From Phlebotomus papatasi (Eukaryota > Arthropoda > Insecta > Diptera > Psychodidae), in assembly GCF_024763615.1 (NCBI RefSeq), contig NC_077224.1:43348712-43412711 (forward strand): a DNA stretch of 64,000 bases. Reading direction: 5' to 3'. Position numbers and translations under genes: made by a program. Of this stretch, positions 1-8,700 are shown one piece after another. How positions within the stretch are numbered: position 1 is the stretch's first letter; the number at the start of each line of letters is the position of its first letter. Under the pieces are notes generated by a model. That model saw only the letters and a list, made by a program, of their open reading frames with translations. It was not told the DNA's origin and did not search any database.

Positions 1-111
1 ACTCAAGCTTCGGACAATTTATTTATTTTTTTCTATTCTTTTAATAATGAATGTGGCCCATGGCCTTTTTAAGAAAAATTGAGTAATACGGTGAGGGACC
101 GTACTTTGTCC
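1..111. mobile_element. Truncated TA-type MITE (CCTTCGGACGACTCAAGC family)
   Basis: The window opens inside an inverted-repeat element. The first 16 bases match the inner part of the terminal repeat that is complete at 46,141, and the segment ends at a decayed copy of the other terminus followed by TA (112-113). The internal CCCATGG block near 56-64 is shared with the copies at 344, 7,306 and 46,126. The left end is outside the window and the interior is deleted. It is non-coding. Confidence 0.6.
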
Positions 112-343
112 TAAATTTGAATTTTTAAATTGCCTTTTAAATGCTGGTTCGTATAATTTTAAAATGACAATAACAAAGTTTTAATGAAAATGTTGAATAT
201 TTTTAGATTTTCTTCAATTTCATAGCTGTTCTGGAAGATCTTTATTAAACCTTTAAATACCGCAAATTTTAAGCTAAAATGGGATAGATGAAGCGTCATT
301 AACCTCTTCAATTCAGAATAAGAAATCTTTAGTTTTGACACTA
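112..343. other. AT-rich spacer, no feature seen
   Basis: This is AT-rich sequence between two copies of the same MITE. The short open frames here have no coding character and I see nothing else. Confidence 0.5.
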
Positions 344-833
344 TTGGAAAGCTCACTGCCTTCGGTCGATTTAAGCCACGGACAAATCATTTTTTACTAT
401 ACGATTTTAATGCATATGTCCCATGGTCCTTTTCAGGTAATTTGGTGCATTGGACCATCTATTAAAATATGGCAAAAAACAAACGATCAGTAAAAAATTC
501 TAAATGAGCAGTAAAAAATTAAAAATGAGCAGTAAAATATCTAATTATGGTCGGTAAAAAACTTAAATCTTTACAAAAATGGGCCTAATTTATATATTTA
601 ACATTTAAAATATTTCCATATAGGGTGAAAAGCCCCTTATTTTCCCTTTGCCAAAATTTGGACGATAATATCACTGTTTCAAATTTTTTTGTTACTGATC
701 AATTTTAACTTTTTACTGCTCATTTATTCAATGCCTTAAAATATCACATTATAATGGATCTAATTAATTAAAAACGTATTGAAAAAATGAGCTGTTCGAA
801 GCTTGAGTCGTCCGAAGGAACCGTGCTGTCTCT
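344..833. mobile_element. TA-type MITE (CCTTCGGACGACTCAAGC family), interrupted by a second MITE
   Basis: Terminal inverted repeats with CCTTCGG at 359-365 and its complement CCGAAGG at 812-818 each lie 15 bp from a flanking TA (342-343 and 834-835). The interior is shared with the copy at 46,126-46,338. A separate 265-bp element (471-735) is inserted in the middle. Without that insert the element would be about 216 bp, similar to the intact copy. It is non-autonomous, with no coding capacity. Confidence 0.75.
471..735. mobile_element. Mutator-like MITE with 9-bp TSD, copy 1
   Basis: The element runs from GGCAAAAAACAAACG to ATTCAATGCC. Its ends are inverted repeats sharing GAGCAGTAAAAA. It is flanked by a perfect 9-bp duplication TTAAAATAT (462-470 and 736-744). 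A second copy with a different 9-bp duplication lies at 54,420-54,679. A 9-bp duplication with long inverted ends is typical of the Mutator (MULE) superfamily; that assignment is inferred from TSD length. It is non-coding and nested in the TA element 344-833. Confidence 0.85.
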
Positions 834-1448
834 TAAATATTTAACTTAAAACGTTAAACTTTTTGTATCTCTCTGGGGAAATAAGGACCACTGGAAATAC
901 AAAATATCAAGATTTTGAGCTTTGTCTTTAAATATTTATTTGCATTGATAATTTTATGCACTTCTTTGTATTTATAGAATAATTCGTATCAGCTGAACCC
1001 GAATCCGATTTTCTGAATACTATTCCTTTCAGGGTAATGTGCTAGGCACCTGGATAGCCGTGACCTGGCTTAATGTGATTATAATCAAAATAATTATTGG
1101 ATTATATGCCCAGCAGTTTCCCACTAAGCTGTCTCTTGATTAAGCCTGTTTAAGCCATAAGATTAGGAAAGGCGAATAATCAAGAAACAGCTGAACTTCA
1201 TATGCATTTGCGTGCTGGGGCTACCTTTTAAACTCTAATTTTCAGTCTGTCCGACTTTTTAAAAATTACTTATTTAAATTCTGTTATCAAAAATATCATT
1301 CCATCATAGTAAATATCTGATCAAAGAAGGAAGATAGATAGAACATTTCGTCTCCAGTTCTCTTTTTCTGCCTTTTCTAAGCCGAGGAAGGTACTTTACT
1401 TCCTAAAATACAGATTTTGCAGAATGATCTGATATGAAGATTTCTCGT
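834..1448. repeat. AT-rich spacer with a weak fold-back at 1,108-1,230
   Basis: The stretch is mostly featureless AT-rich DNA. Around 1,126-1,146 and 1,183-1,207 there is an inverted repeat built on AGCTGTYTCTTGATTA, bracketed by CCCAGCA and TGCTGGG. It may be an old MITE, but I cannot find a target-site duplication. Confidence 0.35.
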
Positions 1449-1978
1449 TCAGGACTAAATTGTCCTTCCGGTGAGCGTCGCTGAAGTAAGGTAAAGTGCC
1501 CTCGAGTCAATCGGTTCTCTGACTCTACCGGTGGTCAATATTTGAATGTTTTAATGGTAAATTTCTATAAAATTGTCAGTGATTCGTATTTATTTATGGA
1601 ATAATTGACCTAATAATGTTAGATCATACGCCAAATATTAGTGCAAATACAAATAAATTGAATAAATAACTCTACCGGTCGACTTGAGGGCACATTACCT
1701 TAGTTTAATTCAAAATTAAAATACTGAAGGTTCCACAGCTTTCAACACTGTATCGTGTCTTCTTTAGTGGTTCTTGGTTAGTTTATTACCTTGGAACAAA
1801 AATAAAATATAATAAACATGAAAAGAATAAAAATAGTGACAATATCCAAGATAATAGGCTAACCAAGAACTACTGAAGAAAACACGATACAGTGTCGAAA
1901 GCTCTGGAACCTTGAGTGTTTTAGTTTTGGATTAAACCACCTCACCGACGCTCACCGGAAGGACAATTTTGTCCTGAA
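1449..1978. mobile_element. Long-armed fold-back element interrupted by a TA MITE
   Basis: The two halves are long, imperfect inverted repeats. TTCAGGAC and TGTCCTTCCGGTGAGCGTCG at 1,449-1,480 are mirrored at 1,947-1,978. The blocks around ACTGTATCGTGT (near 1,747) are mirrored at about 1,885. The left arm is split by the element 1,489-1,700; removing it restores alignment with the right arm. A diverged arm of the same family is at 30,168-30,262. No open frame is present. I cannot identify the superfamily. Confidence 0.75.
1489..1700. mobile_element. TA-type MITE nested in the fold-back (AGGTAAWGTGCCCTC family)
   Basis: The 212-bp element has terminal repeats AGGTAAAGTGCCCTC and its near-complement ending at 1,700, flanked by TA at 1,487-1,488 and 1,701-1,702. 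The uninterrupted right arm of the host fold-back acts as an unoccupied-site reference, which supports these boundaries. A TA duplication points to the Tc1/mariner superfamily. Confidence 0.8.
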
Positions 1979-2407
1979 ATGCACAATAAATACCTCCATC
2001 TACCAGAAGTGAAGATAAAAAAAATATTTTTAACAAAGTTGTGGAGGAATAAATTTTCTTTGAAAATATATTAACAAAATATTATTTTCATTTAGAAAAA
2101 CCCCTCATAAAGCAGTAGAAATGACACATATTACCATATATAGGCTAATATTTGTTCTAGTGTATTTTTTTTCAAGAATTTTGCAATGCAGAGTATAAAA
2201 TACAGGGAGTTTTATATATTCTTTTTTAAGAGCTCCCAGTACATCTGGGAGATTTTGCAGATTTCCTTTCAAGATAAGAAAAGTGGCTTTCAGTAAAGTT
2301 GTAGAGCATGAATTATTATCTATAAAATCGTGCTGACCGGAAATATCTCAGACATTCTGGAGACTCTTAAACAAAGAAATATTAATTTTGCTGAATTTTG
2401 TTTACAC
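1979..2407. repeat. AT-rich spacer with AAAGTTGTAGAGG-type sub-repeats
   Basis: Two short matches to a recurrent motif (AAAGTTGTRGAGGAATAAAT) occur near 2,034 and 2,294. The same motif is inside the element 11,605-12,460 (near 12,172 and 12,352), so this is probably an old fragment of a related transposon. Nothing else is recognisable. Confidence 0.4.
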
Positions 2408-2409
2408 TA

Positions 2410-2586
2410 GGGGGAATCGGGGCACCTTTGAATTGGGATAGCTTTGAAATTGGGTTTTTTCTCCTATTTTCAAATAAAACTGGATTTTATCATGATATAA
2501 TTTAGCTCAATAGATTCAAAAGACTAGCGCAATAGAAAAAGGCCAAGTTCAACGCTACCAAAATTCAAAGATATCCAACTTCCGCC
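2410..2586. mobile_element. TA|GGGGAAGTGGGGCACC-family MITE, diverged copy
   Basis: The left end is TA|GGGGGAATCGGGGCACC and the right end is CTTCCGCC|TA, with TA at 2,408-2,409 and 2,587-2,588. The interior (TTTCTCCTATTTTCAAATAAAACTGG and onward) matches the copies at 20,014, 38,116, 6,305 and 55,193. It is non-coding. Confidence 0.75.
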
Positions 2587-2593
2587 TAAGATG

Positions 2594-2929
2594 CACTGGT
2601 AAAAATAAAAGGTTCAATTGACCCTTTTCCAAAGGATGGATCATATTTGACTCTTTGAAAGGGTCACCAGGTACCCTTCGAAAGGGTCACGGTTTTGACA
2701 TCTATTTAATTCCGGAATAAACGAATAAAAAAACAATGAAAAAGTGATCTTTGGTGTTCGCTCAGATGAGAGAAATATGATATCAGTAATAAGTTTACAA
2801 TAAAACATGATTATTCGTGATAAATGTGCATACTAAATTTCAATAGATACAAAAGTGAACCTTTCAAAGGGTCAAATACGATCCATCCTTTTGAAAAGGG
2901 TCAATTTGACCCTTTTATTTTTACCAGTG
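2594..2929. mobile_element. MITE with about 70-bp terminal inverted repeats (CACTGGTAAAAATAAAAGG)
   Basis: The first and last 70 bp are inverted repeats containing runs of the motif GACCCTTT and GGATGGATC. The interior, about 2,700-2,850, is AT-rich. The flanks carry a matching dinucleotide TG (2,592-2,593 and 2,930-2,931) rather than TA. It lies only 5 bp beyond the TSD of the preceding MITE. No coding potential. Confidence 0.75.
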
Positions 2930-4749
2930 TGTGATAAAAAATTATTAAATCCAAAAAATATATTTCTATATCAATCAGTCTTAATTATTGTTTGTACCAA
3001 AATTGCTAATAAAATGACTTTTGATTTTTTTCTGAACTTATCCGTTCATAGTTTTATAAATTCTTAGAATTGAATGGATGAAAATGTCCCGTGCTATTTT
3101 TGGGATAACCAGTAATATGGCTATAAAAAGAGCGTAAAAATTGTCTTGTTCTTGTCTGAAAGAAATAAATGAGTTGTGAACAGTAGTGGTAGCATCTTCA
3201 GAATGATCAAGTGAATTGAAAGTCGAGGCGAGGCGAGAGAATGAATTGAAAATTCACAGAAGTTTCATGTTAATGAATTAAATTTAGCATCAACATGCAG
3301 CACAAAATCCTATGTAGCAATTTTCAACATAAATTATTCTCTCTTGATGCATTTAGTCCTTTTTTTTGAGTGCTCCGTGTGCAATTTCTGCCAAGAGTGT
3401 TTATGAAATCTTCTCGCACATTTGGTTGAGTAATTGAATTGCGATGACTGGAAAATTTTATTCTTCTGTCCGTTGAGAGTCACTTTTAATTATTGTTTAC
3501 ATTTCTTTAATTTCATACGTTATTCACTTAGTCACTGGCAATTTTCATGATCTCGGCAATGAATGGAAAACCCCTACTTGGAGTTAATGGGTGATATCTA
3601 GAGAACTAATGGTGAGTTTGCATGTGAACTTGTGAAAGGTATACACCCGGTTTTTAATGTAAATGTGCACAAGAAGGGGTTGACAATAATAATTGAAAGT
3701 TTCACTTTTTCCAATCTTCAAAACACAAGGGGATGGTACAGAATTTTTTTTACATGCTACGTGCAATTATCAATGTTTTATACACTTTTTTCTATCTCTC
3801 TTTTTTTTTAAATTGAGCATGTCAAGCAATAAAGGGAAAATCACTGAAAGTTTGAATAGAATTTTCTCTCTATTTCGTGCCATTTGACAATAATCCCAAC
3901 CAAAAATTTCACCGTCAATGGATATTTTCTCTTTATTCCTTCCATTTACCCCCACAGCATCCCCAAAATATCTCACGGTCTTGTCTCAGTTCTATCCCCA
4001 AGAAAAAAAAGACCTCAATTACAATAAATTTCACCCCGAGACACGGCGTTGAAAGAAGATTCAATTAAAATTTATTGTTTTCCGCGTGGAAAATTCACCA
4101 TCTGAAGTGGTTCAGGAGAAAAGCCACAAGATGGAAAAGACGTAAAATTGTTTAGGAGAAGATTTCAGTGGGGGTTTGAGGGATGCTTAGGAAGGTGAAA
4201 TGCCTCAAGTAGAACTAAAAGCAACAGCAAGAAAAAAAAGTATTTTGTGCGAGGGAAGTTTTTCCTGGTGGAGGAAAAAAGAAAATGCCACAGAGTGAAT
4301 TCCTCCTGGGAGGCAGAAAATTCACAAGAGAGAGATGAAATTTCCCTGGAGCAAAAGTTGGATTGTGTGTGAGGAGGACAATTGAGACAAAGACAATTTA
4401 AATTAGATGTCATGTTCTGATCGTAATTTCCTTTTGTTAGGAATATGCCACAAGGCAAAAGGGGACACAATAACGCAATATTAAATGGTTCTGCACCAGG
4501 CTAAACCATTATAGAATCTCGTGAGTAGAATAACACATCAATTACTGGTGGAAAATTTGCAAGAGACAAATATAATTAAATTGCTAAATCAGAACAAACG
4601 GAGAGTCGAAATAATAACCAAAATTCATTCACTCTATTCTCCAAAAGGTAATGGAGCAATTGCAATAGAGAAGAGACTCTTTTAGATTTTGCAAAATTCT
4701 TCAAGATAATTCTCAATCACAACTATTCAGTGTCCTGTTAAAATAAGTA
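2930..4749. other. Non-coding unique region with purine- and pyrimidine-rich tracts
   Basis: There is no repeat copy elsewhere in the window. From about 3,550 to 4,450 the strand alternates between pyrimidine-rich and purine-rich tracts, which creates overlapping open frames of 60-100 codons on both strands. These have skewed composition (Leu/Ser/Phe or Lys/Glu) and no domain, so I do not call them genes. Confidence 0.5.
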
Positions 4750-4933
4750 GGGGAGACTGGGACAAGAAGTCACAAATCGAAAATTTCAAAATTCAATATC
4801 TTCCAAGATAAATAAGATAGCGGCTTAAAATTTTTACCACAAATAGCTTCCATAAACCTTCCTCGATGTTGTATGTTTCTTGGAATTCGAGCAATGAATT
4901 CAGAAAATAAAAAATATCGAAATTTTTAGCCTA

Positions 4934-5799
4934 CACCGAGAAAAATTTGGATGGTATTTTCTACAAATCGTGTCTTTAAATTCTACTATCTCAAGAGATA
5001 GTAGAAAATACCATCCTCCATAGAAACTTTCCTTTAGAATCTACCATCTTGACATTTTAAAATTTACTATCTTATGGATAGTAAATTCTAACAGCCGGAT
5101 GGTAAAATTTACTATCCTCATTTAGATTTTACCTTGACCTCTCTTAGATTCTAATATCCGGGAAGTAAATTTTACTGGCCGCATATTAGATGTTAAAATT
5201 TAACTGGAAGACAGTAAATTTTAACGGAGGATAGTAATTTGGATTGAAATTACCATCCAAGCCAGTAAAATTTGCCATCCTGCTGTTAGAATGTCATTTT
5301 GGAATATCGTGTGTGCCGATGCAACGGTTCCCGATATGCTTTGAATACATTATAGCAATTCGTGGCGCAGCTGGAAGATGCTGGACTGTCATCACAAAGG
5401 TTGCGTGTTCAAATCTCGGTGCAGTCGTCAATTTTCACGCACCAAAATGGCTTGAAATACAGAGAATATCATCCAAGAAGGGCCCCAAGCCCTCAAACAA
5501 TGGCCAAAAATCAATGAAAATAAGGAAAAATAAATTTTTCCGACATTTTTCATTCTAATATCCGGCTAGTAAAATTTACTATCCTGTCAGTAAAATTTAC
5601 CATCCGGCTAGTAAATTCTAATATCCGGGGATATTAGAATTTACCATCCGGCTATTAGAATTTACTATCCATGCAATAGATTCTACAATTTTTGACAGTC
5701 CAATTTAATATCGCGTTTGCTGGGTGACTTTTTTACTATCCGGCCATTAGAATTTTGTATGGAGGATGGTAAATTTTACCATCCACATTTTTCTCGGTG
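4934..5799. mobile_element. CACCGAGAAAAA TA-type element with internal repeats and a tRNA-like segment
   Basis: Perfect 12-bp ends, CACCGAGAAAAA and TTTTTCTCGGTG, are flanked by TA (4,932-4,933 and 5,800-5,801). The related copy at 11,605 shows the unoccupied sequence (GCCCTATTT near 11,787), confirming the boundaries. Both flanks of the interior (about 4,980-5,290 and 5,550-5,790) are built from many copies, in both orientations, of a motif like GATAGTAAAATTTACCATCC. The middle, 5,290-5,540, is different in character and contains a tRNA-like block. No transposase is present. Confidence 0.85.
5355..5432 (+). pseudogene. tRNA-like segment with A and B boxes (tRNA-derived, SINE-head-like)
   Basis: A perfect A-box match, TGGCGCAGCTGG, is at 5,363-5,374. 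A B-box core, GTTCAAATC, lies 44 bp downstream at 5,407-5,415, the normal spacing for a tRNA gene. Between them CTGTCAT sits where an anticodon loop would be (anticodon GTC if read literally), but the anticodon stem pairs poorly and the acceptor ends do not match. This is a decayed tRNA-derived sequence, either a tRNA pseudogene or the head of a SINE captured inside a DNA transposon, not a functional tRNA. Confidence 0.6.
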
Positions 5800-6369
5800 T
5801 ATTTTTGAAATATTTTCCTTGAAGAGTATATCAATTATTACCTACTTATTATTCAAAATTCATGCACTGATGATTATTTCCTAAATGATTTGGATTCTTT
5901 GAATACGAAGCCGCTGTCTATTTTAGAATTTTACAAAGATTCTTCTCTCAAGAAATCTTTTTATTAAAAACGATCACTTGGGGTAAAAAGTAACAAAAGG
6001 TATGGAGGAAAAGTAAGAAAAACCGAAACAATTTATGATGTCTGATTGTGATAATTTAAAAAATTGAAAGCAAAAAGAGAAACATAGTTAAAATGAATGA
6101 GAGATATTCAAAATCAGGAATGTTTAAGAAACAAATTAATTGCTTTTAAAATCCATCTTAGAATTGAGCTTTATAACTAGTTCTCCAGAAAATGTCTAAT
6201 ATTTATCTTTGCTTTTTTTTAGTATATTTAAGCAGAGAAGAAGATCTTGGAAAAAATATTTTTTTCAATATTTTTAATGAATTTGATTCATATTATTATT
6301 ATTAGGGAGAAGTCGAGCACTTTTAAATGTCGAGCAGCTTTGAAATTGGGATTTTTCTTCTATATTTAA

Positions 6370-7145
6370 CCCTTTAACGACGATACAGTTTTCGCAGATC
6401 GAAAATCAGCAATAAAAATGAAACCGATTAACAAAATCAATAAAAGGTTTTACATCTAGCCTTAGAAAATCCAACAGAGTCTGATTCGGTGTATTTTTTA
6501 CCTCTATGGGCGATAGGGACAAAAATAGCCTAAAAAGTTAAGTAATTTTTCTGACAATACCAATGAATGATAATTTTCACTCTAATGAAAAATAGTATAT
6601 TTGAGCATTCTACTTTTTTTCCAAAACGGTTTTGCTTAAAAAAAAAATGGACGTATAAAAAATATTTAAAATCATTTTCATTATGAGAATTTAAAAATTC
6701 GTCATTTTTTAGTTTAAAAATTTATTATATAGCAAATAGCTGGAGACTTGCAAAAATATCCTGGATTCATTCAACCTTCTACTTTGCAATTACGTACACT
6801 GAGAGAAATCTGAAAAAGGTAAAATAACATTCCGGAAATGTTTATTTTACCCTGCAGTATTGATCCGAAATCGGTGTAAATATTATGCTTTTTAGGTATA
6901 TTAGGGGTTACAATTAAAATTACCCATCTTTCATGTTGATTTTACCCTTAAAAGATGTAAAATTAACATTAAAAAAATGTTGATATATTTTTACACCTAA
7001 AAGGTGTTAAAGTTATAAGGAAAAAAAGTTAATCGCACCCCCGTTTTTTTCTAAGTGTACAAACATAAGGAAAAAATAACTTTATGGAGTCAGAAAAAAA
7101 AATTTTTCTTAATGGGACACCGGTGTTTCAACCATCCTTAAAGGG
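6370..7145. mobile_element. piggyBac-like TTAA element nested in a TA MITE
   Basis: The ends are CCCTTTAACGACGA and its near-complement TCCTTAAAGGG, flanked exactly by TTAA (6,366-6,369 and 7,146-7,149). TTAA duplication with CCC...GGG termini is the piggyBac hallmark. The 776-bp interior is AT-rich and has no transposase. A much shorter relative is at 48,284-48,423. Confidence 0.85.
6797..7057. mobile_element. CACTGAGAAAAA TA-type MITE, copy 1
   Basis: The left end is CACTGAGAGAAATC and the right end TTTTTTCTAAGTG, flanked by TA (6,795-6,796 and 7,058-7,059). The full length aligns with 15,123-15,375, including CCCTGCAGTATTGATC and AATATTATGCTTTTTAGGT. Its terminus resembles CACCGAGAAAAA of the element at 4,934. 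It is inserted in the piggyBac-like element. Confidence 0.85.
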
Positions 7146-7305
7146 TTAAATTGAAATGAGCCATATCATAATGTAATTTAGCTACCCAATCTGTTTGTGC
7201 AGTTTAATTATGTAATGATAAGGCTCAATTTTATTTAAAATAGGTGAAAAATTCCGATTTAAAAACTGCCCCCCTCATTCAAAGGTGCTCCATCCACATC
7301 CCCCT

Positions 7306-7422
7306 ATGTTTTAATATCTAGTCCAATGCCTTAAATTTATTAAAAAGAGTCATGGGTCAAATCCGTCAAATCTAGGAACATAGAAAAAATTGAGTTTGCT
7401 CGAAGCCTAATTCGTCCGAAGG
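7306..7422. mobile_element. Truncated CCTTCGGACGACTCAAGC-family MITE
   Basis: Only the right-hand portion remains, in inverted internal orientation relative to 46,126-46,338: TCTAGTCCAATGCC, then CATGGGTCAAATCC, then the terminal CGAAGCCTAATTCGTCCGAAGG. The left end abuts the preceding MITE and the right end abuts the next. Confidence 0.65.
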
Positions 7423-7427
7423 TAAGT

Positions 7428-7554
7428 ACCTCGACAGATCTGAGGATTAGTCGAAAGACGGCTTAGCGTAATTATATTCGAAATAATGATGAAACTACAT
7501 TTCCATAATTTTCCATTAGTCGTCTCTCATCTTAAGTCGTGAGTGTGTCTAGGG
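7428..7554. mobile_element. Harbinger-like MITE (GGGCCTTGACAGAC family), diverged copy
   Basis: CTCGACAGATCTGAGGATTAG on the left mirrors CTTAAGTCGTGAGTGTGTCTAG on the right. The interior AGACGGCTTAGCGTAATTATAT is shared with 46,342-46,473. No clean TSD is visible in this copy. Confidence 0.6.
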
Positions 7555-8700
7555 CATACCGCGTTTTCCTCTAGTTCTAATCCTAAATATTTTAACTAAA
7601 AATGTTTTAATTTTCAATTCTACTACGCTCAATATTTCAACACTAAGAACTGTGCTAATAAAATTTTTAATTTCCAAAGAAATGTCTATGGAGAACGTAT
7701 GGAGTTTTGCAAGACCACATTAATGTTTCTGAAATTCATATCATCCATAATATATTTCTGTAAAATGCATATAATATTAATGCTCATTAACATTACATTT
7801 TATTATTTTAATGCTGAAAGGGGAATCTTCATTAAAAAAAGAAACGTAATAAAAAAGTTATTAGAATATTAAAATTTCTTGGAATTTCAAATACTTTAAT
7901 GAAATATTTCAGGGCAAAAATAAAGACATCATGAGTTAGTGGGTACCTATTACAATAGTTCATGTAATATTACAAGCTCATCGCAAATTTATCCACGTTT
8001 ACAGATCTTAAGTGTACTGAAAACATGCTTAAAAATAAAGAAACAACGTAGGAGAATTTGACATTATTTTCAGTTGAGTTGTTATGAAATTTATTCAGTT
8101 GTGAATTAAAATATTAGAGAAATACAAAACAAATTAAAATTAACGTTTTAAAAATCCTTAGCTAATTTTCTTTTCGATTTTGTACTATAATTATTCTTAT
8201 GAATAACAAATAGGAGTGTTTTACTAAATTAGATGTATTTTTAAATGATTTTGGTATAAAAATTTACATACATTTATAATGGGAAACAAAAAGTTTTCAT
8301 GTTTTATTTTTAGGAATTAAATCACATGTGAACAATGCAAAAAGTCTAACAGAATTGCATACAGCTATCCTAAATATCGCGATATTATCTTCAGTACTAA
8401 AAAGAAACATAAAGCCACAAGTATAACTTTATTAAAAATTCATTTGTTAAAGAGAAAATTTTATGGTATTTGTTCATGTAATGTTCTACAAGTAATTTGC
8501 ATTATAACAATTGCCGACTTGATCCACAGAACTTGAAGATATGTAAATAATTAGGAAGGGAAATAATGATTAAAATGTTTTTATTGACATAAGATCGTAG
8601 ATAAAGAAATATTTACAGAAATATACACGATAAACAAGTTTTTATTAAAAAAAATGTGAAGGAAATCGTCGCAAAAAGGTGGTCGAAAGGTACTTTAATC
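7555..8700. other. Very AT-rich non-coding stretch
   Basis: I see no repeat copy, open frame or structured motif here apart from long A/T runs. Confidence 0.45.

Larger units (their letters stand above)
4750..6044. mobile_element. TA|GGGGAGACTGGGGCAAAA element, right end missing, carrying an insertion
   Basis: The left terminus at 4,750 follows TA and matches the element 11,605-12,460 for about 180 bp up to 4,931. The match resumes at 5,802 and runs to about 6,044. The intervening 866 bp is a separate transposon. The right terminus seen at 12,460 is absent. The matching parts include the segment reading ACCACTTGGGGTAAAAAGTA near 11,960. No coding capacity is visible. Confidence 0.75.
6305..7303. 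mobile_element. TA|GGGGAAGTGGGGCACC-family MITE carrying two nested elements
   Basis: The left end follows TA at 6,303-6,304 and the right end precedes TA at 7,304-7,305. The right half (7,150-7,303) aligns with the copies at 38,116 and 20,014, including the segment CCATATCATAATGTAATTT. At 6,370-7,145 a TTAA-flanked element interrupts it, and that element is itself interrupted at 6,797-7,057. Confidence 0.8.

Noticed and set aside
425..445. CTTTTCAGGTAATT, resembling a third fused acceptor-donor
   Set aside because: It lies in a MITE, the pyrimidine tract is short and interrupted, and GTAATT is a weak donor.
5244..5558. 104-codon frame inside the CACCGAG element
   Set aside because: It spans the repeat units and the tRNA-like block and has no transposase similarity.
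7418..7428. CCGAAGGTAAGTACC, a donor-like sequence
   Set aside because: There is no pyrimidine tract before it; it is the junction between two MITEs.
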